Positions 54,367 to 63,318 of a DNA stretch of 64,000 nt are shown here, one piece after another. The stretch is from contig NZ_CM001240.1 in assembly GCF_000230835.1 (NCBI RefSeq), positions 6,032,279 to 6,096,278 on the forward strand, read 5' to 3'. The stretch's first letter is position 1; every line of letters begins with the position of its first letter. Made by a program: the position numbers and the translations under genes. Below the pieces are notes generated by a model that was given only the letters and a program-made list of their open reading frames with translations, did not search any database and had not been told where the DNA came from. The stretch comes from Clostridium sp. DL-VIII. Lineage in GTDB: Bacteria > Bacillota > Clostridia > Clostridiales > Clostridiaceae.

Positions 54367-55367
54367 CTATTTTGCCTCCTAATTAAACTTTTAATAGTCT
54401 CCTGATATATTTTCCAAATATTTTTATATACATTAGGAAAATATGCAATAAGCTTAATTCGTAGGTATTTAACACATGATGTTATACTTCTATTTTCCAA
54501 CTTAGTATGTTTCATCGTTTCAAAGTATCCACTTTCTTCATATACCCTAATTAAATTTGCCTCTGATAAACAAAGCTTATTAAAAAAAAGAAAACATGTA
54601 TTAGGTATAACCTTTGTATCAATTTTTTTTATTATTATGCTCGACACGCCCTCATTAACAAACGTATCTTTTAAATCTTGCAACATATCTATACCTTGCT
54701 TAAGTTTTTCTATACTTAAATCATGTGACAATGATTTTTCTCTCATAACATATGCCATTAATACCTGAGGTATAAATGTAATAGTTTTTGCCTTGGCTAT
54801 CACTTTGTAATACAAATTCAAATCTTCGTGATATAAACTATTCTCTTTAAAAGATTCTTTTTTTATTATATCTGTTTTGTATATTACATTTGAAGTACAA
54901 ATATGTACTAGATTATCAAAAATTAGACTTAAAAGTTCTTCTCCTGATATTCTATTACTGATTTTCTTATATGCATCTTCATATTTCCACACTATCTTGT
55001 TTGAAACTTCATGCATATACTCTCCTAAGATGATATCCGCCGTTTCATTTCTAATAGAGTTAACAAATAGCTCAACTGTATTATCCAATAAATAATCATC
55101 GGCATCTAGAAACATTGTATATGGTGTAGAACTTACCTTAATGCCTAAATTTCTAGCATATCCTACACCCCTATGTTCTATTACATAAATATCAAATTTA
55201 ATATCATGCTTTTCAAATTTTTCTCTAATATATCGTTCTACATTGTCACTAGAACCATCATCTATGAATATTACCCTGAATTCCTTACATGTCTGGCTCA
55301 ACAAAGAATTTATATTCTTTTCCATATATTTTTTAGAATTATAGCATGGTATTATAATACTTATCAT
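54363..55367 (-). CDS. Family 2 glycosyltransferase
   Basis: A 334-residue GT-A enzyme. The GT2 start ISIIIPCYNSKKYMEKNINS, the FIDDGSSDN motif, the metal-binding FLDADDYLL and the HEDLNLYYKVIAKA region are all visible. The C-terminal about 110 residues are helical and family-variable. It lies between tarJ (12 nt upstream) and the glycerophosphotransferase (4-nt overlap), so it belongs to the polymer operon. It probably adds a sugar to the polymer repeat or linkage unit; the sugar is unknown. Confidence 0.88.
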   Translation of the reverse strand: MISIIIPCYNSKKYMEKNINSLLSQTCKEFRVIFIDDGSSDNVERYIREKFEKHDIKFDIYVIEHRGVGYARNLGIKVSSTPYTMFLDADDYLLDNTVELFVNSIRNETADIILGEYMHEVSNKIVWKYEDAYKKISNRISGEELLSLIFDNLVHICTSNVIYKTDIIKKESFKENSLYHEDLNLYYKVIAKAKTITFIPQVLMAYVMREKSLSHDLSIEKLKQGIDMLQDLKDTFVNEGVSSIIIKKIDTKVIPNTCFLFFNKLCLSEANLIRVYEESGYFETMKHTKLENRSITSCVKYLRIKLIAYFPNVYKNIWKIYQETIKSLIRRQNS

Positions 55368-55379
55368 TGTTATATCTCC

Positions 55380-56420
55380 CTAGAAATTAAAATACATTAT
55401 ATGTTTACCTAATGCCCTATTATTCGCCTCTAGTTCAAATACATTATAATAATCTTTTATGTTATTAATAGTATTTTCACTTAATACTAAAAGCTCAATT
55501 TTCTTTCTAAATTTTGGACTATTCAACAGATTAACTGCATCCTTAAAATCCTTAACATGACTTCTTGTCACACCACATAGTAATAATCCTTTTTCTAATA
55601 TCTTTCTTGTATTTATTGAGACATTTTTTTCTGAAACTCCAGTTAGTACAATTTTAGTTCCTGGATTGGCCTTATCTATTATTTGATTAATTGCACTTTC
55701 AGCACCTCTACCCCCAACACATTCAAATGCAATATCTATATTAGGATTGCATAGTTCAAATTCTTCAGACGTGAAACAGTTAGCTTCTGTAAATTTATTT
55801 AATTTCTCTCTGTTATGACCTATAACAGTAATTTCTCCCACCTTTATTTCACTTAGAACGCAATACAAAATATATCCTAATATTCCATCTCCCCATATTG
55901 CAATTCTAGAATCATTAGGTATTTGTATTCTTCTAATTGCTGCAAAAGTAACTGAAATCATTTCTGAAAAAACTGATATTTTATCTTCTACATTATTAGG
56001 AAGTAATATTAAATTACTCACTGGATAACTAATACACTCTCTTGAGAAGCCATTTATGCTACTCGATGCAAATTGAGCTTTAGGACAATAATTATCTCCT
56101 AACTCTTCAATATTACAGATCTTAAATTCTTTTCTTGCTTCGTCACTTACAATATTAGGGCATAAAGCAACTTTATCCCCTGCCTTAAAAATACCTGTCG
56201 GATCTTTAATTATTGTGCCAGTAGCCTCATGCAATAAATTGATTGGATATTTTAATCCAAGTATTCTTTTATCACGTAATCCTAAATAATATCTCAAATC
56301 AGCCTTGCATATGGCTGCAGTATCTATTTTTACTACTGCTTCATCAGATTTATTATCAATATTTTCAACATATATTTCAAAACGTTTTTTGTCAACTATT
56401 TTAAATCCCTTTGAAAACAT
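55380..56420 (-). CDS. tarJ: TarJ-like alcohol dehydrogenase (ribulose-5-phosphate reductase)
   Basis: A 346-residue medium-chain zinc-dependent dehydrogenase. By homology to TarJ it would reduce ribulose 5-phosphate to ribitol 5-phosphate with NADPH for CDP-ribitol synthesis. Visible are the first zinc-ligand region AAICKADLRYYLG, the LLHEATGTII segment, and the Rossmann motif IAIWGDGILGYILYCV. A cysteine-bearing structural zinc lobe is reduced compared with classical alcohol dehydrogenases. The ATG overlaps the tarI stop by one base (TAATG), which indicates tight coupling. The tarI-tarJ pair is the main evidence that the polymer contains ribitol phosphate. Confidence 0.87.
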   Translation of the reverse strand: MFSKGFKIVDKKRFEIYVENIDNKSDEAVVKIDTAAICKADLRYYLGLRDKRILGLKYPINLLHEATGTIIKDPTGIFKAGDKVALCPNIVSDEARKEFKICNIEELGDNYCPKAQFASSSINGFSRECISYPVSNLILLPNNVEDKISVFSEMISVTFAAIRRIQIPNDSRIAIWGDGILGYILYCVLSEIKVGEITVIGHNREKLNKFTEANCFTSEEFELCNPNIDIAFECVGGRGAESAINQIIDKANPGTKIVLTGVSEKNVSINTRKILEKGLLLCGVTRSHVKDFKDAVNLLNSPKFRKKIELLVLSENTINNIKDYYNVFELEANNRALGKHIMYFNF

Positions 56421-57130
56421 TATATACTCTCCACATTCCCTATTTTAACAATAGCTTTTAACAATACTAAATCTTCCATGGTTGTAATTTTAAAATTCAA
56501 CTTATCTCCTTGCACTAATTGTACAGGTATTTCTCTTTTTAACACTAGTTGACAATCATCAGTCGCATCTATAATTACATTTTCTTGTGCATATTTATGT
56601 GTTTCCATTATCAATTTATATTCAAAACTCTGCGGAGTTTGCCCCATATATAGTTCTTTTCTCAATGGTACACTGTGAATTTTCTCACCATCTAAACTTT
56701 TCACAATAGTATCTGATGCAGGTATAACTGTATCTACTGCTTTATATTCTTTTGCTCCCGCTATATTATCGCTAATAATTCTATTGCTTATTAATGGTCT
56801 AGCAGAATCATGGATAACAACAATATCCTCATCAGCTACATCTGCTCTTATTGCTTTAAGTCCATTATAAATAGATTCTTGTCTTGTTTTTCCTGCATCT
56901 ATTAACCATTTTACCTTATTAATTTCATATCTTCTAAGCCATATTCTCACATCTTCTTGCCATTCTGGTAAACACACAACTGCAACTGCATCAATCTCTG
57001 AATGCATATCAAATGCCTCCAATGTATGTATTAATATTGGTTTTCCATATACATCTATGAATTGTTTGGGTTGATCAACCAATCCCATCCTACTACCAAT
57101 TCCCCCTGCTAAAATAATACCTATATTCAT
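56420..57130 (-). CDS. tarI: TarI-like ribitol-5-phosphate cytidylyltransferase (IspD family)
   Basis: A 236-residue cytidylyltransferase, matching TarI in length. It would join CTP and ribitol 5-phosphate to give CDP-ribitol. The nucleotide-binding loop LAGGIGSRMGLVDQPKQF is at the N-terminus, followed by DAGKTRQESIYNGL, VIHDSARPLIS and TDDCQLV. IspD of isoprenoid synthesis has the same fold, but the one-base overlap with tarJ and the glycerophosphotransferase neighbours favour TarI. AGGAG lies before the ATG. It follows the large polymerase gene by 13 nt. Confidence 0.88.
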   Translation of the reverse strand: MNIGIILAGGIGSRMGLVDQPKQFIDVYGKPILIHTLEAFDMHSEIDAVAVVCLPEWQEDVRIWLRRYEINKVKWLIDAGKTRQESIYNGLKAIRADVADEDIVVIHDSARPLISNRIISDNIAGAKEYKAVDTVIPASDTIVKSLDGEKIHSVPLRKELYMGQTPQSFEYKLIMETHKYAQENVIIDATDDCQLVLKREIPVQLVQGDKLNFKITTMEDLVLLKAIVKIGNVESI

Positions 57131-57143
57131 TTTTCTTCGCTCC

Positions 57144-60100
57144 TTATCTATTTTTAACTAATTCAATTAATCTTTCTGTTGCATGCCCATCACATTTATT
57201 CATATACTTTTCAACAAAACCATCATATTCAAAATCATGGTCATTTAATCTTTTAATGCAGTCAACAATTTCATCTGTTTTTCTACATATCGGTCCTGGT
57301 ACAAATTCTGAATAATCGTAATAAAAGCCACGTTCATTTAGGTACTTATCTAAGTCATATGCAAAAAATATCATTGGTTTCTTTAATAACGCAAATTCAA
57401 ATATACTAGACGAATAATCCGTTATTAGTAAATCTGAAACATAGAATAATTCATTTATATTAGGATACTTAGTAACATCATATACAAATGTTTTCATGTT
57501 TTGTGGAATTACTAACGGCTGTTGTACTGCCGGATGCATTTTACATATTATTATGTAACCTTGCTTGCTTAATTCTTCAAACTTGCTGAACTCTAACTGA
57601 TTTCTAAACACTTTACGTTCATCATCATCACCTCTAAATGTTGGTGCATATAAAATAACTTTTTTCCCTTTAAACATAGGATAAATTTCATAAACTTTTT
57701 CTCTTACCTTTTCATGTTCAATTATATTAAATAGTTCATCTGTTCTTGATACACCTAACGGTAAAACCCTCTCCTCTGGAAGACCAAAAGCTTCAGCATA
57801 AGGCTTAACAATTTCATCTCCCGATACTATTACATGAGTATAATAATGATGCGCATTTATTTCAAACTCTTTAGTATTAGCTTGGTTTTTACCAACAGCT
57901 AGTAATCCAAATCTTTTAAATATTCCAGTTGCATGCCATACTTGTATAAATTTTGTTTCCTTCCTATGCTTCACATTATATAGATGTCTATAATAGCTAT
58001 CTATTAAAATTGTACCAGACTTTGCAAATCTAAATGCCATCTTAATATACTGCGATAAATTCTTCTGATTTCCACCGATAAACTCAATATCAACATTCGG
58101 ATATTCTGATTTTATTCTATTATAAAATTCAAAGTAATCAGCAGGCATTTTTTCTTTATAACTCACTAATGTAATTTTATTATAATCTACAGGCAATTTC
58201 GATAAAAATTTATATAGCTCAACATATATACTTGTTCTATATTTAAAACCCTTATTTTTAATTTTTCTTATTAGTTTATTCTTTTTAACTACTTTATCTA
58301 ATTTTTGATTAACTCTTTTAATGACTTTAGTTTTAATTCCTTCAATTTTATTATCCATTGAATTGCTTATTAGTACTTCAATGCCATAAAGTCCAGGCTT
58401 AGCTAGATCTTCTGTTCTTATAAATTTAACCTTTGTTCTATCTATAAAATGTTCTTTATTCCAAACTTGTTTATTATTATTTAATCCATTGCTCAATTTA
58501 AACTTATCAGCTGTCTTTAATCTATTATCTGATTGAATTTCAAGTTTAAGCTTATAACGGCCATCTTTTATATTGTAATTAACCGAGCTTTGCCAACCAG
58601 TATTTTTTTTATTCAAATATAAAAATGCATAACTTGAACATGGTAAACTATATTTTTCTCCTTGTTCATCTTCTAGAATTAAAATCTTTTTATTAAGTCC
58701 AGTATATAAAAATGTACCCCAAAATTGAAGATTAGTATAAGTCACTGCAATTCTTTTTATCATTACTTCCTCATCACTATCTTTATAATCCCAATAATCA
58801 CTTTTTTCTCCTATTATCGGTATATAACCACCATTAATTTCATAGCTTGGATCTTTTAAATCTTGTATTATAAATATAAATTTACATTGCTCTCTTATAT
58901 GTTCATTAGTTGTAAATTCACATTTATATTTTCTATTAAAATTTATATATCCCTTATCCAAATATCTACGTTTCTTCATTAACTTATCACTTGGATACTT
59001 CAATTCTTCTCGTAAGCGTATATTATTATTGCAAACTTCTATATATGCATCATAAATACCAGCATTAATATCATATATTGGAATATTAATGCTCCACCCG
59101 GGATATGCATAATAATGTTTGTATGGGTTTGATTGAAAATCACTGTTACACCAATTGTTTTTTTTATTGATTAATTCATATATATGCTCTTCTTTTGTAA
59201 GCCTATTAACAAATATAAGTTTCTTACTAACATCTGTATAATTGCTATAAGACTCATAATCAATCATTGCCCATCCTTCTAGTTTTATGTATGTTTCAGT
59301 AAATTCTATATTTTCTACTCTTTGTGATATACTATTATGATTATTGATTTGATTTAAATATCTAAATACATCTAATTTATTAACATATACATCTTTATAA
59401 ATTTTTTCATTTATGCTTAATCGCAAATAAATTTTTACGCTTTGCTGTTCTTCATTTACCAAATCCTTTAGTTCTTTCAAATTTACTTGTCCTTCAAACC
59501 CACTGTATAAATAATTAAATAATATCTTTCCTTTTTTTAAAGCTATATCCCTTCTTTTTAAAGAAGTAAGTTCAAAAGCCATTTCTTTTTCATTAGCTTT
59601 AAAAACTAGGAATTTGCTCATACATTTCTCAGTATTTTGGTTAAATCTATGAAAATATGCCCAACCATTGATATTTAATATTCTATCTACTATTTTTAAA
59701 TTTTCTATTTTATGAAACAAATTCAAATCTGCTACCTTAACATCATCAATTTGTGATTGACTTAGGCATTTAATTCCAGTGAAATCTTTTATTTTATATC
59801 TTCCTTCATTATATAAACACTTATACAGTTTCTTCTTATTTTTTGAATATTCTTTTAATGCTTCTATATTCTCATCTAATAAAAAACTTATTTTACGTCT
59901 TTGATAATATGATAAACTATCCATATTTTCATCTAATAGCTTCCTATATTCTTTAGCTAATCTAATAATTTCCGTCCATGTCTCAGTATCTATATTTTTT
60001 GATGCATAATAATCTATAAATCTGAAGAAATCATGCTGTGATCTATCTTTATTATAAATATCCCTAGTGGTATATTTACATTCATTCATCTTTAGCACTT

Positions 60101-60818
60101 CAACATCCATTTTGCAAGCTTCTATACTTTCATTAAAAGTTTTTATTGTTAGTTCCTGTGTAGCTGATTTATTGTTATTGTTTTCTCTTTCTCTATAATT
60201 ATAAACACAATTAGGTATTACATGTATAGATTTTGCACAAACATAGGATTTCATTACAAAAGTTCTATCTTCCCCATACCTTAAGTTTTCATCAAAGTAA
60301 ATGCTATTTTCAATTAGAAACTTTTTACTATACAGTTTGTTCCAAGCTATAATATTATTAGTGAACTCTACTTCCTTGTTAAATGTTGTCAATCTTTCTG
60401 AATGATAAATCTTTTCTGTTACATGCCTAAGGGTCCACATAGAAGCCTTTTTAAATTTGCTATAATTACCGCATACCATATCTGCGTTTGATTTAGTAAT
60501 TGCAATGTATAAATCTTCCAACGCTGTACAAGGCAATTTATCATCTGGATCTAAAAAGAATATATATTTACCTTTTGCAATATTAATTCCTTTATTTCTT
60601 GGTCCACCTGCTGATCCACTATTTTCCTGATTTATGACTACCAAGTTATTCATAATACCACAATAACGTTCTAATATATATTGAGTCGAATCTGTAGACC
60701 CATCATTTACCACAATCACTTCAAAATCTTTGTGAGTTTGATTTATTAATGATTCAAAACACTCATCCAAATATTGTTCTACATTATACGCAGGTATAAT
60801 AACACTAATTTCACACAA
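57144..60818 (-). CDS. Bifunctional glycosyltransferase / CDP-alditol phosphotransferase (TarL/TagF-like)
   Basis: A 1224-residue two-domain enzyme. Residues about 1-230 are a GT2 glycosyltransferase (SVIIPAYNVEQYLDECFESL, VNDGSTD, FLDPDDKLP). Residues about 350-830 are a beta-rich middle region with no domain I can name. Residues about 860-1215 are a Glyphos_transf domain (IQVWHATGIFKRFG, LYAPTFRGDD, ICKMHP, LLITDYSSSIFEFALL). Such fusions occur in clostridial and other polymer loci, where one protein can add a sugar and an alditol phosphate and so build a repeating unit. The start appears to be TTG behind GAGGGC. It lies between the ABC exporter and tarI. Confidence 0.9.
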   Translation of the reverse strand: MCEISVIIPAYNVEQYLDECFESLINQTHKDFEVIVVNDGSTDSTQYILERYCGIMNNLVVINQENSGSAGGPRNKGINIAKGKYIFFLDPDDKLPCTALEDLYIAITKSNADMVCGNYSKFKKASMWTLRHVTEKIYHSERLTTFNKEVEFTNNIIAWNKLYSKKFLIENSIYFDENLRYGEDRTFVMKSYVCAKSIHVIPNCVYNYRERENNNNKSATQELTIKTFNESIEACKMDVEVLKMNECKYTTRDIYNKDRSQHDFFRFIDYYASKNIDTETWTEIIRLAKEYRKLLDENMDSLSYYQRRKISFLLDENIEALKEYSKNKKKLYKCLYNEGRYKIKDFTGIKCLSQSQIDDVKVADLNLFHKIENLKIVDRILNINGWAYFHRFNQNTEKCMSKFLVFKANEKEMAFELTSLKRRDIALKKGKILFNYLYSGFEGQVNLKELKDLVNEEQQSVKIYLRLSINEKIYKDVYVNKLDVFRYLNQINNHNSISQRVENIEFTETYIKLEGWAMIDYESYSNYTDVSKKLIFVNRLTKEEHIYELINKKNNWCNSDFQSNPYKHYYAYPGWSINIPIYDINAGIYDAYIEVCNNNIRLREELKYPSDKLMKKRRYLDKGYINFNRKYKCEFTTNEHIREQCKFIFIIQDLKDPSYEINGGYIPIIGEKSDYWDYKDSDEEVMIKRIAVTYTNLQFWGTFLYTGLNKKILILEDEQGEKYSLPCSSYAFLYLNKKNTGWQSSVNYNIKDGRYKLKLEIQSDNRLKTADKFKLSNGLNNNKQVWNKEHFIDRTKVKFIRTEDLAKPGLYGIEVLISNSMDNKIEGIKTKVIKRVNQKLDKVVKKNKLIRKIKNKGFKYRTSIYVELYKFLSKLPVDYNKITLVSYKEKMPADYFEFYNRIKSEYPNVDIEFIGGNQKNLSQYIKMAFRFAKSGTILIDSYYRHLYNVKHRKETKFIQVWHATGIFKRFGLLAVGKNQANTKEFEINAHHYYTHVIVSGDEIVKPYAEAFGLPEERVLPLGVSRTDELFNIIEHEKVREKVYEIYPMFKGKKVILYAPTFRGDDDERKVFRNQLEFSKFEELSKQGYIIICKMHPAVQQPLVIPQNMKTFVYDVTKYPNINELFYVSDLLITDYSSSIFEFALLKKPMIFFAYDLDKYLNERGFYYDYSEFVPGPICRKTDEIVDCIKRLNDHDFEYDGFVEKYMNKCDGHATERLIELVKNR

Positions 60819-60882
60819 TTTAATACGCCCTCATTTCCTGTATATTTATCAATAACCTCCAATTAAATTCTTCTCAATAGAT

Positions 60883-61623
60883 TTATAGATAATCTTCATA
60901 AGCATCACATACTGTTTTTGTATCACCTATCATCTTAACTTTCCCCTTTTCTAACCACACTACCTTAGTACATAATCTCCTTATTTGTTCTAGTGAATGA
61001 GATACAAATAAAACTGTTGCCTCTGATTTTATTAGTTCCAACATACGCGCTTCACTTTTTTTCCTAAATCTTCCATCTCCTACAGATAACACCTCATCAA
61101 CTATAAGAATCTCTGGTACTTTAACCGTAGCAATTGAAAAACCAAGTCTTGCTTTCATTCCTGACGAATAATTTTTTATTGGAACATCTATAAATTCGTT
61201 AATCTCAGCAAAATTAATAATTTCATCTAATTTACTTTTTATAAAGTTTCTATCATATCCTAATATTAATCCATTTAAGAAAATATTTTCCCTACCTGTA
61301 AGGTCATTATCAAAACCTGCACCCAATTCAAGTAATGGTGATACTTTCCCAATTACTGTTATAGTACCATTACTTGGTTTTTGTACCCCAGCTACAACCT
61401 TAAGTAAAGTACTTTTTCCCGCTCCATTTAATCCTACAAATCCTACAACTTCACCTGACATAATATCTAAATTAATATCATTAAGTGCAACAAACTCTTC
61501 ATATACTACTTGCCCTTTAATCTTCTTTATTATATATTCTTTTAATGAAGTTATTTTTTGCTTTGATTTCCTAAAATTCATGCTTACATTTTCAAATTTT
61601 ATTACTCTATCGTTCAACTTCAC
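60883..61623 (-). CDS. Polysaccharide/teichoic acid ABC exporter, ATP-binding protein (TagH/Wzt-like)
   Basis: A 246-residue ATPase of the ABC-2 polymer export class. Walker A is GLNGAGKSTLL, the signature is NYSSGMKARLGF, Walker B is ILIVDEVLSVGD, and the switch His is in FVSHSLEQ. The length and the early SLKEYIIKKI segment are typical of TagH/RfbE-type subunits. There is no C-terminal carbohydrate-binding extension as in O-antigen Wzt, so export probably does not need recognition of a capped end. The gene starts 11 nt after the permease gene. Confidence 0.92.
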   Translation of the reverse strand: MKLNDRVIKFENVSMNFRKSKQKITSLKEYIIKKIKGQVVYEEFVALNDINLDIMSGEVVGFVGLNGAGKSTLLKVVAGVQKPSNGTITVIGKVSPLLELGAGFDNDLTGRENIFLNGLILGYDRNFIKSKLDEIINFAEINEFIDVPIKNYSSGMKARLGFSIATVKVPEILIVDEVLSVGDGRFRKKSEARMLELIKSEATVLFVSHSLEQIRRLCTKVVWLEKGKVKMIGDTKTVCDAYEDYL

Positions 61624-61634
61624 TCACCTCGTTT

Positions 61635-62411
61635 CTATATATGAAAGATGAACTTATCTTGATTTTTATAAAATGCTATTAATCCAATTATCATTGCTAC
61701 AACAGGATAAATAGCGCATAATATCCAATTATCACTTGTTGTTATTTTTCCATATAGTATACAATCCCTAAATACTGAAATTAAAGGAAATATTGGGTTA
61801 AATCTCAATATAACTATATAATTTTTAGGGATTATATCTGCTGAATAAAATATTGCCGACATGTACATAATCATCAGTAAAACTACTGAATACAAATGCT
61901 CCATATCCCGAAAAAACACATTTACTGTAGCTAAAAATAATCCAATTCCCAAAGCTGTAAAAAACAAGCTTATTAAGGGATAAATGGCAAGCGGTGTTAT
62001 TTTATTTAATGGAACATTCATTATTATCATAATTGTGATTAATGGTGCAAATGAAATAATAAACATAATAAATGATGATATTACTCTTGATAAAGGATAT
62101 AAATATTTAGGTACATATATCTTTTTTATTAGCGAACTCTTTCCCGTAATGCTTGTTAAACATTGATTAGTTGATAGAGAAAAAAAATCATAGAGTAATT
62201 TTCCTGATAAAATGTATACTGGAAAATTAGGAATTTTGTTTTTAAATAAATCTGAAAATATAAAGGTTAGTACAATCATGACCAACAATGGATTAATCAT
62301 ACTCCAAAATATACCCAAGACAGAATTTCTATATTTTAATTTAATATCTTTTTTTACAAATTCCCATAATAAAGCTCTATAATTATAAAAAGTTTTTACT
62401 TGTGTAATCAT
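61635..62411 (-). CDS. Polysaccharide/teichoic acid ABC exporter, permease (TagG/Wzm-like)
   Basis: A 258-residue membrane protein of the ABC-2 type with six predicted membrane segments. The N-terminal region LLWEFVKKDIKLKYRNSVLG is typical of TagG/RfbA permeases. Central features FWSMINPLLVMIVLTFIFSD and a C-terminal helix ending KFIFHI are present. Together with the ATPase encoded next, it would move the undecaprenyl-linked polymer across the membrane. It begins 56 nt after rfbD. Co-location with tarIJ makes teichoic-acid-like polymer the likely cargo. Confidence 0.92.
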   Translation of the reverse strand: MITQVKTFYNYRALLWEFVKKDIKLKYRNSVLGIFWSMINPLLVMIVLTFIFSDLFKNKIPNFPVYILSGKLLYDFFSLSTNQCLTSITGKSSLIKKIYVPKYLYPLSRVISSFIMFIISFAPLITIMIIMNVPLNKITPLAIYPLISLFFTALGIGLFLATVNVFFRDMEHLYSVVLLMIMYMSAIFYSADIIPKNYIVILRFNPIFPLISVFRDCILYGKITTSDNWILCAIYPVVAMIIGLIAFYKNQDKFIFHI

Positions 62412-62467
62412 TTTTTACTCCTTATATTTTTCAATATATTTGCGTTTTATATTTATCTTTTGTATTA

Positions 62468-63307
62468 TCATCTTAATCCAACAAAAAATCTAGCTAAAGC
62501 ATCCTCCCAATCTGCCAACAGCTTAAATCTATTATTTGCAAGGCTTTTTTTAGATAATCTAGAATTCAAAGGCCTTACAGCCTTAGTTAGATACTCTTTT
62601 GTAGATATATAGTTAATCTTACAATCAAGATTAGCTATTTTCATAATTTCCTTAGCAAATTCCGCCCAAGAGCAGAACCCTTCATTAGTTGCGTGATAAA
62701 CTCCATATTTCTCACTTTCAGTCATATCACATAAAAGCTTTGCTAAATCCACAGTATAAGTTGGGCTTCCTATTTGATCAGCAACTACATCTATAGATTT
62801 TCTTTCTTTGCCAAGTCTAAGCATAGTTTTAACAAAATTATTTCCATGTATACCAAAGACCCAAGATACTCTTACTATAAAATACTTATTTAAGTATTTT
62901 TGTACCACTAGCTCTCCTTCATACTTGGCTTTTCCATAAACTGAAAGTGGATTAGGAACATCATTTATTTCAAAAGGCTTATCTCCATGACCATCAAATA
63001 CATAATCTGTGGATATGTAAATCATTTTAGCATTTACTTTTTTACATGCTTTTGCTATATTGGCTGTTCCTATTACGTTGACATTATAACATAGTTCCTT
63101 TTCATCTTCAGCTTTATCAACTGCTGTATATGCAGCACAATGTACAATGCACTTTGGTTTTAATTTTGTTATATACTCATTAACAGCCTTGTCATTTGTA
63201 ATATCAAGATCTTCTCTTCCAATCCCTAATGCATTAATATTTCTCTTATTGAATTCAGTTATAACATCAAAACCTAATTGTCCCTTAGCTCCTGTGACTA
63301 AAATCAT
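62468..63307 (-). CDS. rfbD: dTDP-4-dehydrorhamnose reductase
   Basis: A 279-residue short-chain reductase that makes dTDP-L-rhamnose in the last step of the Rml pathway. The NAD(P)-binding motif VTGAKGQLGFDV is at the N-terminus. The catalytic region shows ISTDYVFDG followed by NPLSVYGKAKYEGE (Tyr and Lys of YxxxK). WVFGIHGNNFV and QIGSPTYT are also typical. The other rml genes (A, B, C) are not in view and may lie past the right edge. It suggests a rhamnose-containing polymer. It starts 11 nt after the glycosyltransferase gene. Confidence 0.94.
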   Translation of the reverse strand: MILVTGAKGQLGFDVITEFNKRNINALGIGREDLDITNDKAVNEYITKLKPKCIVHCAAYTAVDKAEDEKELCYNVNVIGTANIAKACKKVNAKMIYISTDYVFDGHGDKPFEINDVPNPLSVYGKAKYEGELVVQKYLNKYFIVRVSWVFGIHGNNFVKTMLRLGKERKSIDVVADQIGSPTYTVDLAKLLCDMTESEKYGVYHATNEGFCSWAEFAKEIMKIANLDCKINYISTKEYLTKAVRPLNSRLSKKSLANNRFKLLADWEDALARFFVGLR

Positions 63308-63318
63308 AATTTTTCATC

